Shown: positions 19,291-28,118 of the stretch, one piece after another
Layout of the letters: the number at the start of each line of letters is the position of its first letter
Numbering within the stretch: the first letter of the stretch is position 1
Assembly (NCBI RefSeq): GCF_020172665.1
Contig: NZ_CP083985.1
Location: 2,231,415-2,295,414 of the forward strand
Source of the DNA: [Mycobacterium] zoologicum
Lineage (GTDB): Bacteria; Actinomycetota; Actinomycetes; Mycobacteriales; Mycobacteriaceae
DNA: 64,000 nucleotides
Direction: 5' to 3'
The notes under the pieces: model-generated
Databases searched by the model: none
The model's input: only the letters and a program-made list of their open reading frames with translations
Told to the model about the DNA's origin: nothing
Translations under genes and position numbers: made by a program

Positions 19291-20730
19291 GTGAACACGC
19301 AATGGGTGTGGCTGGACGGGTCCGGATATCGGCTGGGCCGGCTGGTGCTGGAACGCGGCATCGCGGCGGTCTACGTCATCGCCTTCGTCGCGGCCGGGCG
19401 GCAGTTTCGAGCTCTGATCGGCGAGCACGGCATGCTTCCGGTGCCATCGTTTGTGCGCCGGCGGTCGTTCCGGTTGGCTCCCAGTATTTTTCACCTGCAT
19501 TATTCGGATAGATGGTTCGCCGGCTTGTGCTGGCTGGGCGCCATATTGGCCGCGGCGATGGTGGTCGGCGTCGGTGATCTGGCCCCGCTGTGGGCGGTGA
19601 TGGCCCTCTGGCTGCTGCTGTGGGTGCTGTACCTGTCGATCGTCAACGTCGGGCAGGTCTGGTACGGATTCGGCTGGGAGTCGATTCTGCTGGAAAGCGG
19701 CTTCCTGGCGGTGTTTCTGGGCAATGACCGGGTGGCGCCGCCGGTGCTGGTGATGTGGCTGGCGCGGTGGCTGCTGTTTCGCATCGAGTTCGGCGCCGGC
19801 CTGATCAAGCTGCGCGGCGACCCGTGCTGGCGCAACCTGACCTGCCTGTACTACCACCACGAGACCCAGCCGATGCCGGGCCCACTGAGCTGGTACTTCC
19901 ATCACCTGCCCAAGCCGCTGCACCGGATCGAGGCCGCCGGCAATCACTTCGCCCAGCTGGTCGTGCCGTTCGGGCTGTTCGCGCCGCAGCCGGCCGCCGG
20001 CGTCGCAGCGGTGATCATCGTCGCCACCCAACTGTGGCTGGTGGCGTCGGGTAACTTCGCCTGGCTGAACTGGCTGACAATTGTCCTGGCCGCCAGCGTG
20101 ATCGACCAATCCTGGCTTACAGGAATGGGTTTCGGTTCGGCATCACCGGGTCTGGCCGAAGCCCCACCATGGTTCACGGCGCTGGTGCTGGCATTCGTCG
20201 CGATGGTGCTGGTGCTCAGCTACTGGCCGATCCGCAATATGGCCAGTCGGAGCCAACGGATGAACGCCTCCTTCAACCCGCTGCATCTGGTCAACAGCTA
20301 CGGTGCGTTCGGCACCGTCGGCCGCACCCGCCGGGAAGTGGTGATCGAGGGCACCACGGAGGCTCGGATCAGTGCGGATACGGTGTGGCGGGAGTACGAG
20401 TTCAAGGGCAAACCCGGTGCGCTGAAACGGCCTCCGAGGCAGTGGGCGCCCTACCACCTGCGGCTGGACTGGCTGATGTGGTTCGCCGCGCTGTCGCCGC
20501 GCTATGCGCAGCCGTGGCGCGACGCACTGCTGCAGCGCCTGCTGCGCAACGATCGTGACACGCTGCGGCTGTTGCGCGGCAACCCTTTTCCCGGCGAACC
20601 GCCGCGGTATGTGCGGGCACTGCTGTATGAGTACCGGTTCACCACCCGGGCCGAGCGCCGGCGGGATAAAGCGTGGTGGCACCGCGACCTGGTGGGTGTG
20701 TACGCGCCGCCCACGGCCATTCGGGGCTGA
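19291..20730 (+). CDS. Lipase maturation factor family membrane protein
   Basis: This 479-residue protein has 7-8 membrane helices in the first 310 residues. It contains the characteristic LMF block: GWESILLESGFLA, then WLLFRIEFGAGLIKLRGD with CWRNLTCLYYHHETQPMP, then the soluble tail with FKGKPG, PPRQWAPYHLRLDWLMWFAAL and WWHRDLVGVY. In animals LMF1 helps lipases fold in the ER. Bacterial members are uncharacterised, and an extracytoplasmic maturation role is inference. GTG 19291 starts 9 nt after cinA, so the two may be co-transcribed. Confidence 0.88.
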   Translation: MNTQWVWLDGSGYRLGRLVLERGIAAVYVIAFVAAGRQFRALIGEHGMLPVPSFVRRRSFRLAPSIFHLHYSDRWFAGLCWLGAILAAAMVVGVGDLAPLWAVMALWLLLWVLYLSIVNVGQVWYGFGWESILLESGFLAVFLGNDRVAPPVLVMWLARWLLFRIEFGAGLIKLRGDPCWRNLTCLYYHHETQPMPGPLSWYFHHLPKPLHRIEAAGNHFAQLVVPFGLFAPQPAAGVAAVIIVATQLWLVASGNFAWLNWLTIVLAASVIDQSWLTGMGFGSASPGLAEAPPWFTALVLAFVAMVLVLSYWPIRNMASRSQRMNASFNPLHLVNSYGAFGTVGRTRREVVIEGTTEARISADTVWREYEFKGKPGALKRPPRQWAPYHLRLDWLMWFAALSPRYAQPWRDALLQRLLRNDRDTLRLLRGNPFPGEPPRYVRALLYEYRFTTRAERRRDKAWWHRDLVGVYAPPTAIRG

Positions 20731-20736
20731 TCAGTC

Positions 20737-21168
20737 TCAGAGTTCCAGCAGCACCGTCACCGGGCCGTCGTTGACCAATTCCACCGCCATGTGCGCGCCG
20801 AACACCCCGGTCTGCACGTGGGCTCCCAACTCGCGAAGTGCGTCGGCGAACGCGGCCACCAGCGGCTCGGCGACCGCCCCGGGTGCCGCGGCGTTCCACG
20901 ATGGGCGCCGGCCCTTGGCGGTGTCGGCGTAGAGGGTGAACTGGCTGACGACCAGGATCGGCGCACCGGTATCGGCGGCCGATCGCTCGCCGTCGAGAAT
21001 TCGTAATTGCCAGAGCTTTTCGGCGAGCCGCCGAGCCTTGTCGGTGTCGTCGTCGTGCGTGACCCCGACCAGCGCCACCAACCCCTGGCCGTCCGGCGTT
21101 ATCGCGCCCACCGTCTCGCCGTCGACGGAAACCCGCGCTGACGAGACACGTTGCACCAGAACCCGCAT
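20737..21168 (-). CDS. dtd: D-aminoacyl-tRNA deacylase
   Basis: This 143-residue protein hydrolyses D-aminoacyl-tRNA (and Gly-tRNA-Ala), recycling the tRNA. Both signature motifs are present: the catalytic-side SQFTLYAD at about residues 79-86 and the Gly-cisPro-like [11 protein letters not shown] at the C-terminus. Family length and start [11 protein letters not shown] are normal. It converges with the lipase maturation factor gene, with a 6-nt gap, and is divergent from the thiamine-binding protein gene, as in Rv1897c-Rv1898. Confidence 0.96.
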   Translation of the reverse strand: MRVLVQRVSSARVSVDGETVGAITPDGQGLVALVGVTHDDDTDKARRLAEKLWQLRILDGERSAADTGAPILVVSQFTLYADTAKGRRPSWNAAAPGAVAEPLVAAFADALRELGAHVQTGVFGAHMAVELVNDGPVTVLLEL

Positions 21169-21219
21169 GGCCCGATGCTAGGTAGGCTCACTGGTGGTGC
21201 GAACGAGGGGGTGAGGCAG

Positions 21220-21531
21220 ATGTCGGTGCTGGTTGCGTTCTCGGTCACCCCACTCGGTGTCGGCGAGGGAGTCGGGGAGATCGTCGCCGAGGCGGTCCGG
21301 GTGGTCCGCGAGTCCGGGCTGCCCAATCACACCGATGCCATGTTCACCGTCATCGAAGGCGACGACTGGGCGCAGGTGATGGCCGTGGTGCAGCGGGCGG
21401 TGGAAGCCGTGGCCGCCCGGTCCCCGAGGGTGAGCACCGTGATCAAGGCGGACCTTCGGGCGGGAGCGGTCGACGCGATGAACGCCAAGGTCGCGTCGGT
21501 GGAGCGACACCTGGCCGCGCCTTCTAGGTGA
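21220..21531 (+). CDS. MTH1187/YkoF-type thiamine-binding protein
   Basis: This 103-residue protein has the ferredoxin-like fold of the MTH1187 (DUF77) family, which binds thiamine or related compounds. It shows [13 protein letters not shown], a helix with [11 protein letters not shown] and [15 protein letters not shown] lies 6 nt before ATG 21220; an in-frame upstream extension from 21151 overlaps the dtd start and is unlikely. It matches Rv1898 in size. The stop overlaps the VanX-like stop region by 8 nt tail-to-tail. Confidence 0.88.
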   Translation: MSVLVAFSVTPLGVGEGVGEIVAEAVRVVRESGLPNHTDAMFTVIEGDDWAQVMAVVQRAVEAVAARSPRVSTVIKADLRAGAVDAMNAKVASVERHLAAPSR

Positions 21532-22165
21532 CCGGAACGTCGAGAATGGGGCGTCCCACCCCGGCGCCGGGGCCGTCGAAATGCCACCACTCGCCGGAGT
21601 AGACAGACAACCCGCCGGCGCCCATCGCCTCACGCAAGGCGGCACGTTCGGCCGTGGCGCGGGCGCTGATTCCGTCGGCGTATGCCGTTGCGGTCGGGGT
21701 GAAGTCGTCGAAGCCGGTGCCCATCTCAGCCAGGCGCCCCTGTTGATCGGCGGTCGTCACGTCGACGGATCGCCCGGTCTCGTGGCTGCGGGCCAGCGGG
21801 CCGGGCCGGGCCACCCAGTTCGGATTCGGCACCACCTGAAACATCCGCACCTGCACGTCGTGCGGTCGGTAGCAGTCCCAGAACACCAACCTCCGGCCCC
21901 GGGCGCGCAGCGCGCCGGCGGCCGCCGTCAAACCCGGGGCCAGCGACTCGTGCACCAGGCACCGGGCGTCGGACGGATACAGCTGTACACCGGTGAAGTT
22001 ATTCGCGGTGGCATAGCGCAGGTCGATGATCGCGTCCGGCACCGCGCTGCGGACGTCGACGAAACCGGCCGCGCGGGCCTGCGCCGACACCGGCGGGACG
22101 TCGGCGGCCGCGACACCGCAGCCGGTGACCAACCCCAAAAGCAGCACGGCGCTGATCATCCTCAT
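21524..22165 (-). CDS. D-Ala-D-Ala dipeptidase (VanX/DdpX type), lipoprotein
   Basis: This 213-residue zinc peptidase hydrolyses free D-Ala-D-Ala. Zinc ligands are visible as the HxxGxxxD motif (His127, Asp134 in [11 protein letters not shown]) and EWWHF (Glu191 base, His194). The N-terminus is a lipoprotein signal with lipobox LVTGC (Cys16), so the enzyme acts outside the membrane, unlike cytoplasmic VanX. ATG 22165 overlaps the yaaA stop by 4 nt (ATGA). No vanA/vanH-type gene is nearby, so a role in peptidoglycan turnover is more likely than glycopeptide resistance. Confidence 0.88.
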   Translation of the reverse strand: MRMISAVLLLGLVTGCGVAAADVPPVSAQARAAGFVDVRSAVPDAIIDLRYATANNFTGVQLYPSDARCLVHESLAPGLTAAAGALRARGRRLVFWDCYRPHDVQVRMFQVVPNPNWVARPGPLARSHETGRSVDVTTADQQGRLAEMGTGFDDFTPTATAYADGISARATAERAALREAMGAGGLSVYSGEWWHFDGPGAGVGRPILDVPVT

Positions 22166-22908
22166 GCCGAGACCACCAGGGTCAGTTTCTGGCCGTCGCG
22201 CTCCACCCGCATCCCGGCCCGGCGCGCCACGGTGGCCACCGCCGCGGCATCGTCGGGTTCGGATCGGGTGGTGGCCAGCGCCCGCGCCAGTCGGCCCTTG
22301 TGCGCCTTGTTGAAATGGCTGACATTGACCCGACGGCCGTCGGCGTGCTCGGCCAGCACATCGACGCGCACCGCGCCGGGGATCTTCGCCAGGGACGCAT
22401 AGGAACCCGACCTCAGGTCGACGACCAATTCCGCGGCGGCGATCTTGGCCAGCACCGGTTCCAGCACCGGCCGCCAACGCCGGGCCAGGCCCGGCTGCCC
22501 GGGCAGCTTCGAACCCGCCGAAAGCCGGTAGGCCGGTACCTGATCGGTCGCCCGCAGCAGTCCGAACAACGCTGAGCCGACGGCCAGCCGGGCGGTGGCG
22601 CGGGCAGCTGCCGCACCGCGCAGCGACTCGACGTCGAGCGCCTCGTAGAGCACGCCGGTGTAACGCTGGATCGCCGGCGCGGTGGCAGACGTGCGCAGCT
22701 GCGCGTTGCGCTCGATCTCGCCGTCCTGACCGGCCGACAACGCCAGGGCGAGCCGGCTGGCATCACGATCGGCGGCCAGCTCCACCAGCTCTCCGATCAG
22801 CGCGGCCCGCAGTTCGGTGAGTTCCGGGCAGCCCAGGCCGTCCAGTTCCAGCGGGCGGCCGTCGCCGCCGGTGCGTTTAGTCTCCGACGGGGGCAGCAAC
22901 ACGATCAC
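22162..22908 (-). CDS. yaaA: YaaA peroxide-stress protein (DUF328)
   Basis: The product is 248 residues from GTG 22908. It has the family signature VLLPPSETKRTGG at the N-terminus, the RYTGVLYEALD block and the conserved LVVDLRSGSYASL and VNVSHFNKAHKGRLAR stretches. E. coli YaaA lowers free iron and limits Fenton damage during peroxide stress. The start overlaps the PAP2 stop (GTGA) and the stop overlaps the VanX start (ATGA). A much longer open frame running upstream is antisense-like within the PAP2 gene and is not supported. Confidence 0.9.
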   Translation of the reverse strand: MIVLLPPSETKRTGGDGRPLELDGLGCPELTELRAALIGELVELAADRDASRLALALSAGQDGEIERNAQLRTSATAPAIQRYTGVLYEALDVESLRGAAAARATARLAVGSALFGLLRATDQVPAYRLSAGSKLPGQPGLARRWRPVLEPVLAKIAAAELVVDLRSGSYASLAKIPGAVRVDVLAEHADGRRVNVSHFNKAHKGRLARALATTRSEPDDAAAVATVARRAGMRVERDGQKLTLVVSA

Positions 22909-23414
22909 AGCGCAGACGTTAACCGAGCGGCGGCGCTCACCAGCGCGGTGGCGAGCATCGCCGCCCCGACGGTGCCGGTGAGGTAGTGATAGCCGCAGGC
23001 CACCAGGCCGAGCATGCCCAGCGCGCTGAGCAGGACCGCCAGGCCCAGCGCCCACCGCCGGGCCATCCCGACACCGGCTGCCACCACCAGCATGCCCAGC
23101 GCCGAGACCAGCAGAGCGGTGTGACCGCTGGGATATTCCAGGTAGGGGCCGTTGTGACGATCGAAGAGCTGCTTGAGCCACTGGCCTGCGGCGGTGGCCA
23201 CAAACGGGACGATCACCACCGCGGCGGCCAGCGGCCACTGCCGGCGGTACAGCGCGACCGCCAGGGACACCGCCGTCACCGCCAGCACCAGCCAGCCGCT
23301 GGTGAAGATCAACAGCCACCGTGGCTGCTCACCGAGGATCTTGTGGGTGCCGTGGCCGAACCAGGTGTCCAATGCCGTCGCGTCGTGGCCCACCGCCCAG
23401 CCCAGGGCCAGCAT
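22905..23414 (-). CDS. PAP2-family membrane phosphatase
   Basis: This 169-residue protein has about five membrane helices. The PAP2 motifs are KQLFDRHN (C1-like), YPSGHTALL (C2) and GYHYLTGT (C3); the catalytic His residues of C2 and C3 are present, but the usual Arg of C3 and its Asp are altered. Such enzymes dephosphorylate lipid phosphates such as undecaprenyl-PP. ATG 23414 is the first standard start; homology-like sequence continues about 12 residues upstream (LRWWPAIGLLA), so a CTG start is possible. It heads the PAP2-yaaA-VanX operon. Confidence 0.82.
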   Translation of the reverse strand: MLALGWAVGHDATALDTWFGHGTHKILGEQPRWLLIFTSGWLVLAVTAVSLAVALYRRQWPLAAAVVIVPFVATAAGQWLKQLFDRHNGPYLEYPSGHTALLVSALGMLVVAAGVGMARRWALGLAVLLSALGMLGLVACGYHYLTGTVGAAMLATALVSAAARLTSAL

Positions 23415-23470
23415 CGCCAGTAGTCCGATCGCAGGCCACCACCGCAGGGTGGCCGTGGCGGCGCGTCCTA

Positions 23471-23929
23471 TCAGGCCGACTTCTGGAACAACGGCAGAAG
23501 TGCCTGACGGCGCTGGTCGTTGCCGTCGGCCAGCGCGTGCAGCGCCTGGTCCACCGAGGGTGCGGTGGGGAACTTGGCGTCGTGGTCGAAGTCGCTGAGC
23601 AGCTCACCGACGGTGGTGCCCTCGATCAGCGTCCACTCCACGCCGGCGGCCCGGCAGTCACCGTCGATCACGCACAGCAGCCAGATGCCCGCGGAGGTGA
23701 ACGCGGTGACCCCGCTCAGATCGAGCACCACCGGCTCCTTGGCCAGGACGTAGCGCCGGGCCTGTTCGCTGACCTGGTCCACATTGGCCGAATCGATCCG
23801 GCCCCGGATGGTGACGACGGTCGCGAGGTGCCGATAGTGCGCCCGGATCTGCGCGCCTCCGCATTCGATGACGGAATTGCGCTGCGAACCGATGTGCGAC
23901 GTGCCCCGAGTGGTGATGGTGGTAGCCAT
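23471..23929 (-). CDS. STAS-domain anti-sigma factor antagonist
   Basis: This 152-residue protein has a STAS fold at residues about 25-125. It includes ATVVTIRGRIDSANVDQV and the phosphoacceptor region VVLDLSGVTAFTSAGIWLL, where the Ser in FTSAG is the likely phosphorylation site. It is probably an anti-anti-sigma factor that releases a sigma factor from an anti-sigma kinase, possibly in the SigF network. No RsbW-type kinase is adjacent. It resembles Rv1904 in size and position. An unstructured N-terminal 22 residues precede the domain. Confidence 0.85.
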   Translation of the reverse strand: MATTITTRGTSHIGSQRNSVIECGGAQIRAHYRHLATVVTIRGRIDSANVDQVSEQARRYVLAKEPVVLDLSGVTAFTSAGIWLLCVIDGDCRAAGVEWTLIEGTTVGELLSDFDHDAKFPTAPSVDQALHALADGNDQRRQALLPLFQKSA

Positions 23930-24030
23930 GCCCAGCCCCCGCTTCCGATGTGTGATCGCGGTCGGCGGTCGGGCCGGCCTCGATGTTTCCCGAGGTTAGG
24001 CGGCGAAGTTAAGGCCATATGGGCGGCCGA

Positions 24031-25986
24031 TTAACGCTTTGGTGAGATATCGAACGCCTCAGTGGTCCCGGTGAACGCGCTGATCCGGCCGTTGGTGGCC
24101 CGCGAGTCGCCCTGGTAACGCAGCCGATAGCGGCCCGCGGCCACGTCGGAGGGCACCCTCCACGTCACGGTGATCGACGAACGGCGGCGGGCGGTCCGAT
24201 CCCACCGAAAGGTCGTCGACCAGTCGCCGTCGTCGGCAACGGTGCTCCACTCGTCGCCGGTTTCGCGCTCCACCCGCAGGTAGGTGCTGCCGCGACGTAG
24301 GTCGTTGTTGGGGTGGGCGCCGGCGAACACCGCCCGCACGGTGTCCCCGGGCTGGTAGCGGGCCCTCGGCGCCTGTAGGACGTCGCCGAACCGGTGGCCG
24401 GTGGCCGGTTCGTCCGGGACCGCCGCGCGGCGGCGGGATCTGCGCTTGCGTGAGGGCTCTATGGGGACCTGCCCCGCCGGGGCGGGGCGGCCGTCGCGCA
24501 TCGCGGTGGCGAGGTCGGCCGCAACCTGCTGCAGGGCTGCCAGCTCCCATCGGCCGAACATGGTGCTGCCGCCCTCGTAACGCTGGTCCTCGTACTCCTG
24601 CGGCGTGGTGACATAGTGCAGATAGCCGTTGCTGTACCCGGCTACGAGCACCTGCTGCAGTTGGGCACCTACGATCTCGGCGACGGTGCGGCGCAACCGC
24701 AGTCCGGCCACGATGGTCACCTCGGCGGGAACTCCGATCAGATAGAGCTGCCCGACGCGCAACAACTGAATCGGCCCGCCGGTGGGCATCAACGACAGTG
24801 CCTTGTTCAGCCGATTGCCCGGCGCCGCCGGCAACTTCGGGGCGTGTGCGTCGCGCAACCGCGGCGAGAGCCGATACACCGTGGTGGCGGCCAGCCAGTC
24901 GACGATGCGGCTGCGGCCCTGCTTGACCAGCGGGTGCAGCGGGCCGGGGCCTTCGTCGGTACCGGCCAGCGCTGCCGCACCTGCGAGCACCGGCCCGGTG
25001 CGGTGAGGGCGGCCGTCGCCGGTGAACTCGGGCCGGACCTCGAAATCGGACAGGTCGACGTAGGTGGCAAGTGCGTCGACGCCGCCGCTGACCTCGGTGC
25101 CGTGGCCGACGGTCAGGTCGACGGCCGCGGTGGCCTGGCGGGCGCCGATGATCCGGGTGTTGGCGAATTCGTCCTCGGTGGGCCCGCTGCCCGGGCGGTG
25201 ATTGAGGTTCGGCGACATGTCCCCGCTATTGGTCTGGGCGAACGCCGCGATGAACTCGGGAGGTTCGGTCGCCAGGTAGTCGACCTGATGGTCGAGGCGC
25301 TCCCACTGGTAGGCGGCATAGCCCTTGTTGTCGCCACTGATCAGGGTGTTGCGGTTGGTCATGGACGTGCCGTGGGTAGCGAACCAGTTCACCGCGCCGA
25401 CCAGGCGGCCATCGCGTTCGATGCGCAGCAGTGTGGTCTGCGGGTCGATCTGGTCGGGGAAGTGGGCACGATCGGCCTCGGGGTTGCGGGCGAACGCCGA
25501 CGGTGAGCGGTTGCTGCTGGCGTCGTGCAGCCGCCCGAACGCCAGGCTCAAGGAGGCCGGCGCGAGGTCGGCGTGCGCACGGGTCACCGCCTCGCAGATG
25601 CCGTCGACGATCGCGCCGAACGTCTGCGGCCGAAAGCCTCCGGTGTTGGAGTTGTAGATCCTGTGGTCGGCGTAACCGCCTGGGCCGCAATGAGTATGCG
25701 TCGCGGTGAGCATCACGTTGCGGTACGTGTAGAGCTTGCCGTAGTCGGCCCCGAGACGCCCGAGCACCTCGCGATGGATGCTTTCCAGCAGCAGCGGCAC
25801 CTCGCAGACCACCAGCAGGATCCGGTTGTCGGTCGCGTTGTCGGCGATCACGAACGCCCGCGCGCGCAACCGGTTGTGCAGGCCGGTGGTCTGCTGCGCG
25901 GCCACGCCATAGCCGAGCATTCCGCATTCGGCCGCCTCGCCGGTGATGTCGGCGATCCCGCGTCCCACCCGATACTCGTCTGACAT
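24031..25986 (-). CDS. Neutral/alkaline ceramidase
   Basis: This 651-residue zinc amidase of the neutral ceramidase family cleaves ceramide to sphingosine and fatty acid. The metal site is seen in TATHTHCGPGGY and in NWFATHGTSM. The nucleophilic Ser is in TNSGDMSPN (about residue 265), and the C-terminal Ig-like domain covers about residues 520-650 (YQPGDTVRAVF, TVTWRVPSDVAAGRYRLRY). ATG 25986 is chosen; an upstream in-frame GTG/TTG extension is unlikely. Like Rv0669c it lacks an N-terminal signal peptide, unusual for a family that is normally secreted. Confidence 0.92.
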   Translation of the reverse strand: MSDEYRVGRGIADITGEAAECGMLGYGVAAQQTTGLHNRLRARAFVIADNATDNRILLVVCEVPLLLESIHREVLGRLGADYGKLYTYRNVMLTATHTHCGPGGYADHRIYNSNTGGFRPQTFGAIVDGICEAVTRAHADLAPASLSLAFGRLHDASSNRSPSAFARNPEADRAHFPDQIDPQTTLLRIERDGRLVGAVNWFATHGTSMTNRNTLISGDNKGYAAYQWERLDHQVDYLATEPPEFIAAFAQTNSGDMSPNLNHRPGSGPTEDEFANTRIIGARQATAAVDLTVGHGTEVSGGVDALATYVDLSDFEVRPEFTGDGRPHRTGPVLAGAAALAGTDEGPGPLHPLVKQGRSRIVDWLAATTVYRLSPRLRDAHAPKLPAAPGNRLNKALSLMPTGGPIQLLRVGQLYLIGVPAEVTIVAGLRLRRTVAEIVGAQLQQVLVAGYSNGYLHYVTTPQEYEDQRYEGGSTMFGRWELAALQQVAADLATAMRDGRPAPAGQVPIEPSRKRRSRRRAAVPDEPATGHRFGDVLQAPRARYQPGDTVRAVFAGAHPNNDLRRGSTYLRVERETGDEWSTVADDGDWSTTFRWDRTARRRSSITVTWRVPSDVAAGRYRLRYQGDSRATNGRISAFTGTTEAFDISPKR

Positions 25987-26115
25987 CCCGCAAGTATGGT
26001 CAACGGGCCACCAACACGGAAGGCCGCCCACTCGTCGATGACTGTGTCGAGACCAGGGCCGCTGCTAGTCTCCCAAGGCAGTCCCTGACAGTGAAGCCCC
26101 CGGCGAAAGAGTGTT

Positions 26116-27342
26116 GTGCGTAGCGGAGAGATCAAGGCCCTCACCGGGCTGCGCATCATCGCCGCGGTGTGGGTGGTGCTGTTTCACTTCCGCCCGTTGC
26201 TGCGACTGGCCTCGCCGGCCTTCGCCGACGCGATGGCCCCGATCCTCGACCGCGGGGCCCAGGGCGTCGATCTGTTCTTCATCCTCAGCGGGTTCGTGCT
26301 GACCTGGAACTACCTCGAACGGATGGGGGAGTCGTTCTCGGCGCGTGCCACCGTGCACTTCCTGTGGCTGCGGCTGGCGCGGGTCTGGCCGATCTATCTG
26401 GTCACGCTGCACCTGGCACTGGTGTGGGTGATCTTCACGCTGCACGTCGGGCATGTGCCGACCGAGGACCTCAGCCGGCTGACAGCCATCAGCTACGTGC
26501 GCCAGGTCCTGTTGGTGCAGTTGTGGTTCGAGCCGTTCTTCGACGGATCCAGCTGGGACGGGCCCGCCTGGTCCATCAGTGCCGAGTGGCTGGCCTATCT
26601 GTTGTTCGGTGTGCTGATCCTGGTGGTCTACCGGATGATGCGAGTGACGTCGGCGCGCTCGCTGGCGGCGCTGGCGGTCGGCGCCTCGCTGCCGCCGCTG
26701 TTGCTACTTCTGGTGACCGGCCAGTTCTACACGCCGTGGAGCTGGCTGCCGCGCATCGTCATGCAATTCACCGCGGGTGCGCTGGCCTGTGCCGCGGTCC
26801 GGAAGATGGTGCCGTCACAGCGATCCCGCTCCGTCGCCGGATTCGGTTCGGCACTGCTGATCGCAGCGATGGTCGGTGTTCTGTACTACTTCGACGCGCA
26901 TCCGATCTCGGGGATCTATGACAGCAGCGGACTGGTCGACGTGCTGTTCGTTCCGTTGGTCATGGCGCTGGCGATCGGTACCGGCAGCCTGCCGGCGGTG
27001 TTGTCCACCCGGCTGATGGTCTACGGCGGGCAGATCTCGTTTGCGCTGTATATGGTTCACGAGCTGGTGCACACGTCGTGGAATTGGGCCGCAATACAAT
27101 TCGAGGTCGTGCTGAACGAAGGGGACACCGCGGCCAAGTGGATGGTCGCCGGACTGCTGGTGGTGGCGACGGTGCTGTCGATGCTGCTGTTCCACGGTGT
27201 TGAGGAGCCGGCGCGCCGCTGGATGCGCAAGATGATCGGTGCCCGGCCCGCGACGGCCCAGGTGATGCCCACCGAGGACCCGCTGGCCGTCAAAGAAGTC
27301 CTCGACGAACGCACCGTCGCAGTACCGGTCAGTGTGCGCTGA
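26116..27342 (+). CDS. Acyltransferase 3 (OafA/YrhL) membrane protein
   Basis: This 408-residue protein has about ten membrane helices. Motifs of the acyltransferase-3 family are VVLFHFRP (active-site His near residue 25), GVDLFFILSGFVLTW, LRLARVWPIYLV and YDSSGLVDVLFV. It O-acylates a cell-envelope sugar or lipid from a cytoplasmic acyl-CoA. GTG 26116 starts MRSGEIKALTGLR. The next gene encodes an SGNH hydrolase 18 nt downstream, the arrangement of Rv0517-Rv0518 in M. tuberculosis and a common split form of acyltransferase-SGNH systems. Confidence 0.9.
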   Translation: MRSGEIKALTGLRIIAAVWVVLFHFRPLLRLASPAFADAMAPILDRGAQGVDLFFILSGFVLTWNYLERMGESFSARATVHFLWLRLARVWPIYLVTLHLALVWVIFTLHVGHVPTEDLSRLTAISYVRQVLLVQLWFEPFFDGSSWDGPAWSISAEWLAYLLFGVLILVVYRMMRVTSARSLAALAVGASLPPLLLLLVTGQFYTPWSWLPRIVMQFTAGALACAAVRKMVPSQRSRSVAGFGSALLIAAMVGVLYYFDAHPISGIYDSSGLVDVLFVPLVMALAIGTGSLPAVLSTRLMVYGGQISFALYMVHELVHTSWNWAAIQFEVVLNEGDTAAKWMVAGLLVVATVLSMLLFHGVEEPARRWMRKMIGARPATAQVMPTEDPLAVKEVLDERTVAVPVSVR

Positions 27343-27360
27343 GGCTCGGGGAGGACAGCT

Positions 27361-28074
27361 GTGAATGGGGTGCGGACATTCGGTGTCTGCCTGATGGCCG
27401 TGGTCATCGCGACTGTGGTGGGGACCGGCTGCCTGGCCCGGGATCGCGAGCCGGCCCGCCACTACGAGACGGTGCCGTTGAGCGCGTCGCCCACCCGGAT
27501 CGCGGTGATCGGTGACTCCTACACGGCTGGGTATGAGAACAGCGGCCGCGGTGCGGCGAACTGGACTTCACGTGCCTGGAAGACCTTGGCGGGCCGCGGG
27601 GTGTACGTCGCCGCCGACGTGGCCGCCGAAGGCGGTGCCGGGTACGGCGTGCCCGGCAACCACGGCAGCCTCTACGGAGACCTGACCGCGCGTGCGGTGC
27701 AACCCGACGACGCGCTGGTGGTGTTCTTCGGCTCACGCAACGACCAGGACGTCGACCCGGGCCAGCTGACCCGATTGGTCGCCGACACCCTCGGCCTGGC
27801 CCACAGGACCGTACCGACAGCTCGGATGCTCGTAATCGGGCCCGCGTGGCCCACCCCCGACATTCCGGTCAACGTGTGGCGGATCCGCGACATCCTCAAC
27901 AACGAGGCTCACTTCGTCGGGGCGGACTTCGTGGACCCGCTCGCCGAAGGCTGGTTCGCGGGCCGGCCCGAGCTGATCGGCCCGGACGGCGTGCACCCGA
28001 CCGACGCCGGGCATGCCTACATGGCCGACAAGATCGCGCCGTTGATCGCCAGCCAACTGCCCAAGCGGACCTGA
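27361..28074 (+). CDS. Exported SGNH/GDSL hydrolase
   Basis: This 237-residue protein has a membrane-targeting N-terminus (CLMAVVIATVVGTGC; Cys24 could be a weak lipobox). The SGNH blocks are visible: block I VIGDSYTAGYE (Ser53), block III FFGSRNDQD and block V DGVHPTDAGH (Asp/His). It probably acts extracytoplasmically with the upstream acyltransferase, either completing acyl transfer or removing acyl groups. GTG 27361 is preceded by GAGGACAG. It resembles Rv0518. Confidence 0.88.
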   Translation: MNGVRTFGVCLMAVVIATVVGTGCLARDREPARHYETVPLSASPTRIAVIGDSYTAGYENSGRGAANWTSRAWKTLAGRGVYVAADVAAEGGAGYGVPGNHGSLYGDLTARAVQPDDALVVFFGSRNDQDVDPGQLTRLVADTLGLAHRTVPTARMLVIGPAWPTPDIPVNVWRIRDILNNEAHFVGADFVDPLAEGWFAGRPELIGPDGVHPTDAGHAYMADKIAPLIASQLPKRT

Positions 28075-28118
28075 CCCAATACCGTCCGGATCTCGCTCTA
28101 GCCCAGGAAGATTGACGG

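Noticed and set aside
21524..22165. Glycopeptide-resistance (van) locus because of the VanX-like gene
   Set aside because: No VanA/VanB ligase, VanH or VanRS-type genes are nearby, and the enzyme is a lipoprotein rather than cytoplasmic.
22909..23319. N-terminal extension of the YaaA reading frame
   Set aside because: It lies out of frame within the PAP2 gene. The family-typical start VIVLLPPSET and the GTGA overlap fix the start at 22908.
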